From positions 124,001 to 188,000 of the forward strand of contig NZ_JAAABN010000005.1 of assembly GCF_011516765.1 (NCBI RefSeq): a stretch of 64,000 nucleotides of DNA, read 5' to 3'. The DNA comes from Acetobacter sicerae (GTDB lineage Bacteria > Pseudomonadota > Alphaproteobacteria > Acetobacterales > Acetobacteraceae). Positions 1-10,114 of the stretch are shown piece by piece. The translations under genes were made by a program, and so were the position numbers. The notes beneath the pieces were generated by a model that saw nothing but the letters and a program-made list of their open reading frames with translations, did no database searches and was not told the origin of the DNA. How positions within the stretch are numbered: the stretch's first letter is position 1; every line of letters begins with the position of its first letter.

Positions 1-617
1 AGCAGGGCAGCGAGCATGAAGGCGGCTGAGCCGACGATGGAGCCGGGCGGTACGGCGTCACCGGGCAGAACGATCTCGTCGCCTGTGCTGAGAATGGCGA
101 CCCGGGGACGCCGGCGGACCGTAACCCAGGGACAGTTGGCCGACGCCGCGACGCCGATGTCGCGGGCCGACAGTCTCTTGCCCGCAGGAACAATGGTCTG
201 GCCTTCCGAGAAATCCAGTCCTTTGCGGCGGATGAAACGTCCGCCGGTGACTGGCTCCGTCACCGTGATGTGATCGCCTTCGCGGGTGGTGTTTTCCTGA
301 ATCAGGATCGCGTCCGCGCCTGCGGGGACCAGACTGCCCGTGAAAATTCGCAGACAGGTGCCGGGTGTGATCGTTCTGTCGCTCGGATGACCGGCGGGAA
401 TATCCCCGATGACATGAAGCTTCGCGCCTTCCGCCGTGTCGGCCGCCCTGACGGCGTATCCATCCATGGAAGAGACATCCGCCGGTGGGTTGAACAGGCG
501 CGCCGTGACCGGCGCGGCGCTGACGCGACCGCAGGCCTCGGTCAGCGACACGGTCTCTGTACCGAGCAGCGGTAGGGCGGCAAGGATGCGGTGAAGGGCT
601 TCTGAGACCTCGATCAT
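1..617 (-). CDS. moeA: Molybdopterin molybdenumtransferase MoeA (partial, C-terminus off the left edge)
   Basis: Inserts molybdate into adenylylated molybdopterin in the last step of Mo-cofactor synthesis in the cytoplasm. The gene reads leftward from ATG at 617 with no stop before the window edge, giving about 205 residues of a family usually near 400. The MoeA signature VSSMDGYAV lies near residue 48 and STGDEIV near residue 180, at the start of the MogA-like domain; the C-terminal domain is outside the window. A purine-rich GGAAAAAG stretch precedes the ATG. It is divergent from rpmG. Because the frame is open at the edge it is easily missed. Family assignment is strong. Confidence 0.93.
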   Translation of the reverse strand, partial: MIEVSEALHRILAALPLLGTETVSLTEACGRVSAAPVTARLFNPPADVSSMDGYAVRAADTAEGAKLHVIGDIPAGHPSDRTITPGTCLRIFTGSLVPAGADAILIQENTTREGDHITVTEPVTGGRFIRRKGLDFSEGQTIVPAGKRLSARDIGVAASANCPWVTVRRRPRVAILSTGDEIVLPGDAVPPGSIVGSAAFMLAAL

Positions 618-774
618 GGGCTTTTTCCAAACTTTTTGAGGCTTCCGGGGCGTCTGGGGCGCATGAATGCTTGACCTGAGGCCCTCGGATGCGCAATTTG
701 CGCCGAACTTGAACCACGGCCGCGATCAGGGGTGCAAATCCGGACCTGCGGTCAGGCACGATTCCGAGGATCTT

Positions 775-942
775 ATGGCAAAGTCCAACGTCATCCAGAT
801 CCGGCTCGTCTCCTCCGCAGACACCGGATATTTCTACGTCACCAAGAAGAACGCGCGCGCCCAGACCGGCAAGCTCGAGCTGAAGAAGTACGACCCTGTC
901 GCTCGCAAGCACGTCGTCTTCCGTGAAGCGAAAATCAAATAA
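775..942 (+). CDS. rpmG: 50S ribosomal protein L33
   Basis: A 55-residue large-subunit protein near the E site. The sequence [14 protein letters not shown] and the ending VVFREAKIK are typical of L33. It has no cysteine, so it is the zinc-independent (C-minus) form. The ATG at 775 is chosen because a GAGGA ribosome site lies at 766-770 and the normal L33 N-terminus begins there; the frame stays open upstream but that stretch has no L33 character. It stands alone between moeA and ftsB and is followed by a terminator. A weak promoter (TTGACC at 669) and a 13-base palindrome around 690-702 lie upstream. Confidence 0.97.
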   Translation: MAKSNVIQIRLVSSADTGYFYVTKKNARAQTGKLELKKYDPVARKHVVFREAKIK

Positions 943-971
943 GGTCTGCGCCTTAAAACGCAGTCCATATG

Positions 972-1007
972 AAAAGCGCCATTCCTCCGGGAACGGCGCT
1001 TTTTCTT
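972..1007 (+). terminator. Intrinsic terminator after rpmG
   Basis: AAAGCGCC pairs with GGCGCTTT, extended inward by TTCC/GGAA past one mismatch, and is followed by a run of T. It begins 30 bases after the rpmG stop. Confidence 0.8.
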
Positions 1008-1028
1008 TGGAGTGTCGGGATGGATTGA

Positions 1029-1075
1029 TGGGGCTTTGTCTCGAACCCCACAAAGGGACGCAGTCCCTTTGATCC
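1029..1075. repeat. Dispersed double-hairpin repeat, copy 1
   Basis: Hairpin A (CAAAGGGA/TCCCTTTG, 1051-1071) and a degenerate hairpin B (GGGGCTTTGTCTC, 1030-1042) are joined by a short GAACCCCA spacer. It matches, in inverted orientation, the copy at 60686-60736; related copies lie at 31059-31096 and 54421-54471. It sits between convergent rpmG and ftsB. Confidence 0.75.
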
Positions 1076-1114
1076 AGTTTGGTTTTTGATAACTTATTGA
1101 AATAAAAGTTTTAT

Positions 1115-1136
1115 GCCGCCTTTTCAAAAAGGCGGC
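1115..1136 (-). terminator. Hairpin terminator downstream of ftsB
   Basis: GCCGCCTTTT pairs with AAAAGGCGGC around a two-base loop. Read on the minus strand it is followed by ATAAAACTTTT. It lies 17 bases past the ftsB stop. Similar GCCGCC-T-run hairpins may belong to the same repeat family as the adjacent element. Confidence 0.6.
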
Positions 1137-1152
1137 GTTCCCGGAATTATTT

Positions 1153-1482
1153 TTAGAACAGCTGCGCGTGCTTGTCGTAAGGCACGACGATATCGTTGGG
1201 GTTGGCCAGATTGAGCATCGCACGGGCGCGCTCATCCAGAATATCTGCGTTCAATGCGCCTTCGCTCAGACCCGCTACACGACGCCGCCAGGCCGCCTGC
1301 TCCGTGACGGCGTTGGCCTGGGACTCGTGGGCCTCATCAAGCAGGTGAAGCTGCTCGTGATAGGATTTCAGGCCATGCGCGCCTTGCGTGGCCTGCCAGC
1401 AGAAATAACCGGTGAGAGCGAGAAAGACGGAGGGAGGGAGGACCGCGTTTACGGCGCGACGAATTATCCGGCCTAGCTGCAT
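1153..1482 (-). CDS. ftsB: FtsB/DivIC-type septum formation initiator protein
   Basis: A 109-residue bitopic division protein. In well-studied bacteria FtsB joins FtsL and FtsQ at the septum and helps activate septal peptidoglycan synthesis. One membrane helix (about residues 14-32, VLPPSVFLALTGYFCWQA) is followed by a coiled-coil-like segment rich in Q, E, L and A, then a C-terminal region ending DIVVPYD, where family members commonly carry an ARxxLgm-type motif (here RARAMLNLANP). Size and topology fit the family. It lies just downstream of eno on the same strand, an arrangement common in Proteobacteria. The two are probably separate transcripts, because a terminator hairpin lies between them. 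Confidence 0.85.
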   Translation of the reverse strand: MQLGRIIRRAVNAVLPPSVFLALTGYFCWQATQGAHGLKSYHEQLHLLDEAHESQANAVTEQAAWRRRVAGLSEGALNADILDERARAMLNLANPNDIVVPYDKHAQLF

Positions 1483-1625
1483 ACGAATCGGGACCTCCGG
1501 GAGAATCGAACCAAGGGTTTCAAGCCTGTCCCATACCGTATTGCAAGATGTGGCTTAAAAAAGGCGAAATGGCTGAATAATTACATTTCGGGAAGTTTGA
1601 GCGGCTTTCACGTCGCAACAAACCT

Positions 1626-1651
1626 GTCCCCGGCCGCAAAAGACCGGGGAC
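1626..1651 (-). terminator. Hairpin downstream of eno
   Basis: GTCCCCGG (1626-1633) pairs with CCGGGGAC (1644-1651) around a 10-base loop, 15 bases past the enolase stop. No strong T-run follows on the minus strand. Confidence 0.6.
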
Positions 1652-1666
1652 TGAGGAGTGTGGATC

Positions 1667-3527
<1,861 letters not shown>

Positions 3528-4496
3528 ATGCTCTATGCTCCTTCCGGAATTGCTGTTGTGGCCGAAGATCTCGCTGGCATGCGCTCACAGGCGTTTGGTC
3601 TGGCGGAGTATGTCGCCCTTCCCACACGGTTCTATTCCGTGCAGGCCACGGGACTGCTGCATCGATGCCTGCCCTCTTCTCTCTGGCCTCGCCCACTGAC
3701 GGCATTGTCGGCAAAGCCGGTTCCATCACACGATGATCTGGTGTTCAGCGTGGCGGGAAAGGGGGGGGCGGTCGGAGCCGCGATGCATCACAGCGGACGT
3801 CATGTCGTGCAGATTCAGAATCCCCGTATTCGTTCGGATCGGTTCGATCTGGTGATCGCCAACTATCATGATGAGATTGACGGGCCGAATGTCCTGCTCA
3901 GCCGCACGGCGCTGCATGGTCTGACTGCGACGAAGTTGGCTGAAGCCCGTGTGCGGTGGAGGGACAGACTGAACATGTCAGGTCGCCCGCTGCTTGCCGT
4001 TCTTGTCGGAGGCGCGAATGGGCGCTTTCGGCTTGGACGCGAAGAGGCGGAGAGTTTCGCGGATCGGCTGGCGAGTGTCGCAAGTCGATCCGGTGCGCAT
4101 CTTTTTATCACGACGTCCCGACGGACCGCGCCTGAGGCGACAGCTGTGCTGCGCGATGCCGTTGAGAGTGTGCACGGCACATTGTGGAGCGGTGGCGATG
4201 ACAATCCCTATCGTGGCCTGATCGCCTGTGCAGACTGGCTGGTTGTTACCGCGGATAGCGTGTCGATGATTTCGGAAGCGGTGGCGAGCGCAGCGCCGGT
4301 TTATGTGCAGCGTTTGCCGGGAAAGTCCCGCAGGATTGGACTGTTTCTCGAGACGCTGGAAAAGTGTGGCAGGATCCGCATGTTTGAAGGGGAGCTTGAG
4401 CGCTGGGATGTCCAGCCTCTCGACGACACTCCTGTTGTTGCGGAGCAGATGTGTCAGCGGCTCGGGTTGGAAAACCTGTTCAGGGGCAGGGAGTGA
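3528..4496 (+). CDS. ELM1-like (mitochondrial fission ELM1 family, DUF1022) protein
   Basis: A 322-residue protein of the family named after plant ELM1, which is required for mitochondrial fission. Bacterial members have unknown function; their fold resembles GT-B glycosyltransferases. Visible features are an N-terminal GMRSQAFGLAE (the family's 'nQalgLAe' motif), VQIQNPRI, LLAVLVGGANGRF, LFITTSRRT, and the late block ADWLVVTADSVSMISEA typical of the GT-B C-terminal lobe. ATG at 3528 is preferred because GAGGTG lies 9 bases upstream; a GTG at 3516 would add four residues. Function is unassigned. Confidence 0.8.
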   Translation: MLYAPSGIAVVAEDLAGMRSQAFGLAEYVALPTRFYSVQATGLLHRCLPSSLWPRPLTALSAKPVPSHDDLVFSVAGKGGAVGAAMHHSGRHVVQIQNPRIRSDRFDLVIANYHDEIDGPNVLLSRTALHGLTATKLAEARVRWRDRLNMSGRPLLAVLVGGANGRFRLGREEAESFADRLASVASRSGAHLFITTSRRTAPEATAVLRDAVESVHGTLWSGGDDNPYRGLIACADWLVVTADSVSMISEAVASAAPVYVQRLPGKSRRIGLFLETLEKCGRIRMFEGELERWDVQPLDDTPVVAEQMCQRLGLENLFRGRE

Positions 4497-4911
4497 TCCG
4501 TCTGTTATCCATTCTGTCTGAGACAGGATAAAACAGTATCAGAGTGGGCCGTGTTCCGGATTGTCTTGCCGGCGTTGTGGCCATCATGTTTGTCGGATTC
4601 TTGAAAATCTTTTTTTTATTTATTTCCCAAACAGTTGTGTCGATAAAAAGTGTTTCTTCGTGATGCTGAATGAAAGCATACAGCAGTGTATGAGTAGAGT
4701 GTGATCATCTGGCTGGATCTGATGAAAGCGTCTGTTATGCAGGCAGTCTTCTTCATCAGGTGCGGTAAAATAGACTTAAATTCCCTATATAAAATTATGA
4801 ATTTTTATCTGACTATTTTTTGAAACTTACAAAATGGGCGGGGACAGCTACTCCTGTTTCGACCTCTGCACTCAATGGATTTTATCCGCTTTATTTCAAG
4901 GAATTTTATAT
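4497..4911 (+). other. AT-rich upstream region of the large SGNH gene
   Basis: 415 bases, AT-rich especially from 4600 to 4900, containing no convincing gene. The frame of the next gene stays open back to 4834, but the ribosome site argues against translation from there. Promoters for the large surface-type gene presumably lie here. Confidence 0.45.
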
Positions 4912-7900
4912 ATGGTCACATGGACGCAGCTTGCTGATACCGCGGTTACGGCAGCAGTAAGCCCGGTTTCTGCCGGACAGACGCTTCTGGATGGATGGAT
5001 TGATCTTGTAGGCAATGTCTGGTCGAGCACGACACTCGGGTCCGATACGACACAGGATTATCTGACGTCGATCCAGGAAGGTACCCCCTGGACTGGTGGA
5101 CCTCTGTACCGTCCGCAGTCGGAAGATGCGATGTCGGGTCGTATTACGGCTCAGGTCCATATTGATACCAATCAGACAATCTATTTTATGCTTCGGACAA
5201 ACCGCGGCACAGGATCGACGGCGTTTCAGGGTTACCTGCTTAGCGTTGATCATAATACATCCGGTTTTTATCTGCATGGTTTTGCTTCAGTCTCCGGAAA
5301 ACTTACCCAGTTTCTGAATCAGTCCCTTTCGACACAGCCTGCCAGCGGTGATCTGATTACTGTTGATGTTCAGCTGACACAGGATACGTCCACGACGTCA
5401 TCCATGGTCGTTACTGTGACCAATTCTGCTGGCGCCACTCTTGGCAGCGCAACAGTCACAGGCAATGCCACTCTGAACGCTGCGGCACTTCAGAATGTCG
5501 CTGGATCATTCGGTCTTTGTGCTTATTCCTCCAGCAGCAGTAATGCTGCCGGTATCAAGGAAATCTCTGTTTATAGCGGCGATGCTGCCGCTACTACGGC
5601 AACGGCCTATACTCTCACCGGCTCTTCCAGTCTGACTGTGAATACCGCAGCAACCTATACGGTCACACCGAACGGAGAGCCTGCTGCTGCGGTAATTGTC
5701 ACGCCCGTATGCACACTTGCAGGCACATTTTCTCCTGCGACTGCCACGCTTCCTGCGGGAAGTTCCAGTGGTGTTACGTTTACTTTCAAACCTTCCGCAG
5801 TCGGTTCTGGTTCCTTGTCCACGACCAATAATGGGAGCCTTGCCAATCCGTCAGCGCTGTCACTGACAGCCAGCGCACAGGCGACAGCGCCGTCGGCTCC
5901 TTCCTTTACCCTTGCTGCGGGTTCCGGACAGGTCACTGTGACAGTCGTGGCGTCGACCTCTACGGGTGGCACCGCCATTACGGGTTATCCGATTTTTGTG
6001 GGGGCAAGCTCCGGTGGTGAAGGCAGTTCTCCGGTTACCACGCTTGCTGCTCCGGGTTCCTATACGATTACCGGTCTGACAAACGGCACGCCGGTATATG
6101 TGACGGTTGGTGCGACCAATTCGGTCGGTACGACAAAAGCAGCAGAACAGACCGCAACGCCGGTCGCGCCTGCCGCTACGACCTATACGCTGAGCGGTTC
6201 CTCCAGTCTGGCTGTGAATACCGCAGCAACCTATACGGTTACGCCGAACGCCGCTCCATCATCTGCAGTGACTGTCACACCCAAGAGCACACTTGCGGGT
6301 ACATTTTCTCCTGCGACTGTTGTTCTTGCTGCGGGAAGCGCCAGTGGGGCCTCATTCACCTTCACACCCACAGCGGTCGGTTCCGGTTCCTTATCCACGA
6401 CGAACAGCGGAAATCTTACCAACCCGTCAGCGTTGTCACTGACCGTCATTTCGCAGGCTACAGTTCCGTCGGCCCCTTCCTTTACCCTTACGCCGGGTGC
6501 GGGGCAGGTCACTGTGACAGTCGTGGCGTCGACCTCTACGGGTGGCGCCGCCATTACGGGTTATCCGATTTTTGTGGGGGCAAGCTCCGGTGGTGAAGGC
6601 AGTTCTCCGGTTACCACGCTTGCTGCTCCGGGTTCCTATACGATTACCGGTCTGACAAACGGCACGCCGGTATATGTGACGGTTGGTGCGACCAATTCGG
6701 TCGGTACGACAAAAGCGGCAGAACAAACGGCAACGCCGGTCGCCCCGGTCACGGGTGGGGCCATTGCGGTTGATTCGCCTGCTTTCCTCTTCTCGCCTGG
6801 TAACTGGTACGGGGACGCCGGACGGACGGGGTCTTCATGGTGCCGGACATGGAACGTGGGGGCCTATTTTGTCTTTACATGGGCTGCTTCCGCCAGTCCG
6901 ACGGCTACCCTTCACCTCGGCCCCAGTGGGACAGGTGCGTATGTCACGCTGTATCTCAATGGGGTCGGGACGACGGTTGCAGCGACAGGGGATATCACGC
7001 TGTCCGGAATTACGCCGTCTTCTGAAAATGTCCTTTTCGTCATTATGAGCAATACGCCGCAGAACTCTCGCTGGAATCAGGGGGCGAACAATCTTGTCGT
7101 GTCTGGCATGACTCTTGACGACAACTCGAGTGCCGGGGTTTCCGTTGCGGGCGCAAAAGGATGGATCAAGATTATCGGTGACAGTATCACCGAAGGTATC
7201 AAGGCGAATAACAACAAGGACAATATCGTTTACGGTTACACATTCCAGGTTCTGCAGGGGCTGAGGGCTCTGGGATATGAAGTCTGTGTCTCCGCCTGCG
7301 GTTACTCCGGCTATCTCATCAGTGGAGATAGTGGTGCGGATGTTCCGCCCTATTATTATGTCTCCGGATCCAGCTCCGGTAATGGCGGGACCTATGATGA
7401 CAGTAAAAGCCGGTGGAACAAGATCGATGCAGGCGTCTCAGCGCTTGACAGCAACAACCATCTTTCCGCGTATGGAGAAGTGGGGACCGAGCCTGTCGCC
7501 ATTGCGGTCAATTATCTGACCAATGAAGCTCTGAGCAAATCCAACACGTCTGATGCGCAGGCGGCCATGACACAGGCGATGGTGGCCCATCGTCAGGCAG
7601 CGCCGGATGCGTGGCTTTTCCAGATTGTTCCGTTCGGGTTCCATTATGCTCCGAAATATGCCGCGTCATGGCTGGCCGTTTTCAATAATGCCATGAATAG
7701 TTATCGCTCTGCCTATCCGGGTGATTCCAAAGTGGCGGCGATTGATATCGGTTCCGATCTCTCAAATACTCTTGAGAAGAATACGGGGTGGTACATTTAC
7801 ACGGATGATGTGCATCCGCTGGCTCCAGGACACGCACTTGTTGCGCCTGTTGTGCAGGCTTCCATGGTGACGTCTCTGGAAAGCAAGAGAAACCAGTCCT

Positions 7901-7914
7901 ACACATTTTTCTGA
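4912..7914 (+). CDS. Large multidomain SGNH/GDSL hydrolase with duplicated fibronectin-type repeats
   Basis: A 1000-residue protein. Residues 1-225 form a beta-rich, possibly lectin-like, unknown domain. Residues about 230-421 and 422-613 are two copies of a 192-residue unit containing a fibronectin III-like module rich in T, S, G, V and A. Residues about 615-745 are another beta-rich domain. Residues 750-1000 are an SGNH hydrolase with IIGDSITEG (Ser758) and DDVHPLA (Asp965/His968). Such folds deacylate or de-esterify polysaccharides or lipids. ATG at 4912 is chosen because AAGGA lies 10 bases upstream; starting at 4834 would add 26 residues with no ribosome site. No signal peptide is visible, so the export route is unknown. 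It is probably cell-surface or secreted (inference). A strong terminator follows. Confidence 0.82.
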   Translation: MVTWTQLADTAVTAAVSPVSAGQTLLDGWIDLVGNVWSSTTLGSDTTQDYLTSIQEGTPWTGGPLYRPQSEDAMSGRITAQVHIDTNQTIYFMLRTNRGTGSTAFQGYLLSVDHNTSGFYLHGFASVSGKLTQFLNQSLSTQPASGDLITVDVQLTQDTSTTSSMVVTVTNSAGATLGSATVTGNATLNAAALQNVAGSFGLCAYSSSSSNAAGIKEISVYSGDAAATTATAYTLTGSSSLTVNTAATYTVTPNGEPAAAVIVTPVCTLAGTFSPATATLPAGSSSGVTFTFKPSAVGSGSLSTTNNGSLANPSALSLTASAQATAPSAPSFTLAAGSGQVTVTVVASTSTGGTAITGYPIFVGASSGGEGSSPVTTLAAPGSYTITGLTNGTPVYVTVGATNSVGTTKAAEQTATPVAPAATTYTLSGSSSLAVNTAATYTVTPNAAPSSAVTVTPKSTLAGTFSPATVVLAAGSASGASFTFTPTAVGSGSLSTTNSGNLTNPSALSLTVISQATVPSAPSFTLTPGAGQVTVTVVASTSTGGAAITGYPIFVGASSGGEGSSPVTTLAAPGSYTITGLTNGTPVYVTVGATNSVGTTKAAEQTATPVAPVTGGAIAVDSPAFLFSPGNWYGDAGRTGSSWCRTWNVGAYFVFTWAASASPTATLHLGPSGTGAYVTLYLNGVGTTVAATGDITLSGITPSSENVLFVIMSNTPQNSRWNQGANNLVVSGMTLDDNSSAGVSVAGAKGWIKIIGDSITEGIKANNNKDNIVYGYTFQVLQGLRALGYEVCVSACGYSGYLISGDSGADVPPYYYVSGSSSGNGGTYDDSKSRWNKIDAGVSALDSNNHLSAYGEVGTEPVAIAVNYLTNEALSKSNTSDAQAAMTQAMVAHRQAAPDAWLFQIVPFGFHYAPKYAASWLAVFNNAMNSYRSAYPGDSKVAAIDIGSDLSNTLEKNTGWYIYTDDVHPLAPGHALVAPVVQASMVTSLESKRNQSYTFF
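5929..6140 (+). repeat. Near-identical internal repeat, copy 1 (212 bp)
   Basis: Matches 6505-6716 at 211 of 212 positions by direct reading; the single difference is A5971 versus G6547. It codes for the second half of the 192-residue unit. The first halves of the two units, 5599-5928 and 6175-6504, are clearly more diverged. Confidence 0.95.
6505..6716 (+). repeat. Near-identical internal repeat, copy 2 (212 bp)
   Basis: Direct repeat of 5929-6140 at an offset of 576 bases, in frame within the large SGNH hydrolase gene. Confidence 0.95.
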
Positions 7915-7924
7915 TTGCGCCAGT

Positions 7925-7972
7925 TTTCTGTGCCGGAGGCTTAATCTCCGGCACAGAAAGTTCCATTTTTTC
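7925..7972 (+). terminator. Strong intrinsic terminator after the SGNH gene
   Basis: TTTCTGTGCCGGAG (7925-7938) pairs perfectly with CTCCGGCACAGAAA (7946-7959), followed by a T-run at 7966-7971. Confidence 0.9.
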
Positions 7973-8015
7973 CGGGAGTTGATCTGCATGCGGACTATGC
8001 GGCACACTTTGCTGC

Positions 8016-8762
8016 ATGAATCGTCTCCCATTATGGCTTCCTGTCCTGCTGGCATTTCTGACACCGATTTCCGCCAGCGCGGCATGTTCCGATCATTTTG
8101 CAGCACAAAGCCAGCCTTTTTCCTCTCGAGAAGTGGTTCTGCTCTGTTCTCTCTCTTTCGCAACAGGTTACTCAGTGCAGGCAAAAGAAGCCGCATGGAG
8201 TGCAGAGCATTTGACGGCGGACAGCATCACTCAGGCGGAAGCGCTTGAGGGGAGAGCGGATTTTCAGGAAGATCTCAGGCTTCCGCTTGAGGGTCGATCC
8301 GAACTGATGGACTATAAACGCTCAGGATGGTCGCGCGGTCACCTGACGCCATCAGGTGATGTTTCTACGAAAAACGCCCGAGCAGAAACATTCCTGCTGT
8401 CCAATATCGTTCCTCAGGCAGCACGTCTCAATTCGGGGGCCTGGAACCACCTTGAAGCCAATGTCCGAAAAATAGTGAAACGGTCCCGGGAAGCCTATGT
8501 GGTGACCGGACCGGCCTTTCGTGCCCCGTTGGGGACGATCGGGCCTGATCACGTGCGTATTCCTTCATCGCTCTGGAAAGCGGTATATCTGCCATCGAAA
8601 AAATCTGTTTCGGTCATTGTCTGCAAAAACACGACGCCATACCGATGCAATGCTGTCAGTCAGGCCTCACTGGAACGGGTGACGGGAATTGATCCGTTTC
8701 CGGGCGTTCCGTTGTCCGATAAAAATCGGAATACCGTTCTGGACCGCACCCTCTTGCCATGA
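8016..8762 (+). CDS. Exported DNA/RNA non-specific endonuclease (NUC1 family)
   Basis: A 248-residue beta-beta-alpha-metal nuclease. A signal peptide of about 22 residues ends at SASA, so it acts in the periplasm or outside the cell. The catalytic segment reads WSRGHLTPSGD, holding the His general base. The downstream block NIVPQAARLNSGAWNHLE contains the Asn, Gln and Asn positions expected around the metal site and the helix Glu. The usual Asp of the DRGH motif is Ser here. Length matches small bacterial family members. It lies between two terminators, so it is likely monocistronic. Likely roles are nucleic-acid scavenging or DNA clearance; which is not shown by the sequence. Confidence 0.9.
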   Translation: MNRLPLWLPVLLAFLTPISASAACSDHFAAQSQPFSSREVVLLCSLSFATGYSVQAKEAAWSAEHLTADSITQAEALEGRADFQEDLRLPLEGRSELMDYKRSGWSRGHLTPSGDVSTKNARAETFLLSNIVPQAARLNSGAWNHLEANVRKIVKRSREAYVVTGPAFRAPLGTIGPDHVRIPSSLWKAVYLPSKKSVSVIVCKNTTPYRCNAVSQASLERVTGIDPFPGVPLSDKNRNTVLDRTLLP

Positions 8763-8776
8763 CAGTCCTTTGTCAG

Positions 8777-8803
8777 TTCAGAATTTTTCTGAATATTTTT
8801 TAT
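8777..8803 (+). terminator. AT-rich terminator after the nuclease gene
   Basis: TTCAGAA (8777-8783) pairs with TTCTGAA (8787-8793) over a three-base loop, followed by TATTTTTTATA. Confidence 0.55.
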
Positions 8804-8834
8804 AGGAGATAGACCGGAAGGCGACCTGTCCTGT

Positions 8835-9185
8835 TTAGCGGCGTAATGCCATCTGGCGCGTTGGTTTCTGCGGATGTTCTATTGTCGGGAAACAGGCCCG
8901 TGCCATGCTTGGGGCGGCCGTGCAGACAAAATCACGCTTCTGTTCGTAAGGGGTGTCGGAAGCAGGAATCTGTGTTGCGACAGCATGTGTCTCTCCACAG
9001 TAATTGCTAAAAAAATCGGAATTGATGGGTCTGCCGTGAAAATTATTGCGAATCATGCAAGGTTCGAAATACCCATCTAAATAACTTTGGCCTGCTGCGG
9101 TCTGTTCGTGTGGGTGGCGCATGTTCAGAGGTGGTGGCCGCATTGTTCCTGAAAGAAGAGTCTTCCAAAAGAAAAGAACATTCAT
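8835..9185 (-). CDS. Possible 116-residue protein coupled to the EamA transporter gene
   Basis: An ATG at 9185 overlaps the EamA stop as ATGA, and the frame runs 116 codons to a stop at 8835. The product begins MNVLFFWKTLLSG and has several Cys and aromatic residues; I recognise no family. The start-stop overlap and the otherwise empty 420-base gap favour a real gene. Against it, the frame also continues upstream as a shadow of the EamA gene, and there are no database-recognisable motifs. It could be a decayed gene remnant. Confidence 0.3.
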   Translation of the reverse strand: MNVLFFWKTLLSGTMRPPPLNMRHPHEQTAAGQSYLDGYFEPCMIRNNFHGRPINSDFFSNYCGETHAVATQIPASDTPYEQKRDFVCTAAPSMARACFPTIEHPQKPTRQMALRR

Positions 9186-10114
9186 GTGTAACGTAATTTC
9201 TTTTTGAAAAGGGCATGTCTGCTGACAAGGCTGATGCCGGTGAGGATCAGGGCAGACCCAGCCAGAAATTCGGGCTTGAGAGTTTCGTGAAGAAGTGCGG
9301 CTCCAAACAGAATGCCGAAAAGTGGTGTCATCAACGACAGCACGCCAAGGCGGGAAGCCAGATACACTCTGAGAAGAGAAAACCAGATCAGAAAACTGAT
9401 AACGGAAACGAGAACAAGCTGAAAAGCAAAATCGAGGACGACAAATCCTGTGGGATGAAACGTTGTCTGATGTGAAAGAAACGCTGCTGGTATCAATATG
9501 ATACTGGCAACAGAAAGCTGGCAGAACAGCGTCACCGTCGCTGGCGCCTCTGAAAGGCTGGTAAAGCGGATGATAAGGGTTGTCATACCCCATGATGCAC
9601 CCGCCAGTAATCCGAGTATGTCTCCGACCCAGCCATAGCGGAGCGCAGGGTCGTTCAGGCCGCCGTCGGGGCCCATAAAGGACACGATTACGCCCAGAAA
9701 AGCCAATGCGACTCCACCCCATTGTATCGGAGAAAGGCGTTCTTCAGGTAATCCGACATGAAGACCGAGTGCCGCAAAGATTGGGGCAGTATAAAGAAAG
9801 ATCGACATGTGAGCCGCGCTCGTAAAGCAGAGTCCCTCACCGGTCAGGAGGAACTCGAGCGCAAAAAGGATTCCGACGGAAAGGGTTGCGAACACCGGGA
9901 GTTTACGGAATGCCGGATAGTCTTTCTGCCATACGATTATCAGGCCAACGATGAGAGCGGCTAACGCCGATCGGATGCCTACCTGCAAAACAGGGGCCAT
10001 ATCGGCGGAAATCGCCTTGATTGCCGTCTGTTGGAGGCCCCATATCATGCAGAGAAAAATCATGAGCAATATGGCTGTTTTATCTACTTCCCGGCGAGAA
10101 GGCGTGGCGCTCAT
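9182..10114 (-). CDS. EamA/DMT-family inner-membrane transporter
   Basis: A 310-residue protein with ten predicted membrane helices in two EamA halves (about residues 15-145 and 160-300), typical of drug/metabolite transporters such as RhaT or YdcZ relatives. The first helix reads TAILLMIFLCMIWGLQQTAIK. The second half starts near GWVGDILGLLAGASWGMTTL. ATG at 10114 is chosen because AGGAA sits 6 bases upstream; the frame extends further but without family similarity. Substrate unknown. Related proteins export amino acids or metabolites. It is divergent from pabB. Confidence 0.88.
   Translation of the reverse strand: MSATPSRREVDKTAILLMIFLCMIWGLQQTAIKAISADMAPVLQVGIRSALAALIVGLIIVWQKDYPAFRKLPVFATLSVGILFALEFLLTGEGLCFTSAAHMSIFLYTAPIFAALGLHVGLPEERLSPIQWGGVALAFLGVIVSFMGPDGGLNDPALRYGWVGDILGLLAGASWGMTTLIIRFTSLSEAPATVTLFCQLSVASIILIPAAFLSHQTTFHPTGFVVLDFAFQLVLVSVISFLIWFSLLRVYLASRLGVLSLMTPLFGILFGAALLHETLKPEFLAGSALILTGISLVSRHALFKKKLRYT

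Noticed and set aside
5599..6750. Periodic repeats considered as a CRISPR or satellite array
   Set aside because: They are two in-frame 576-base coding units, not short repeats with spacers.
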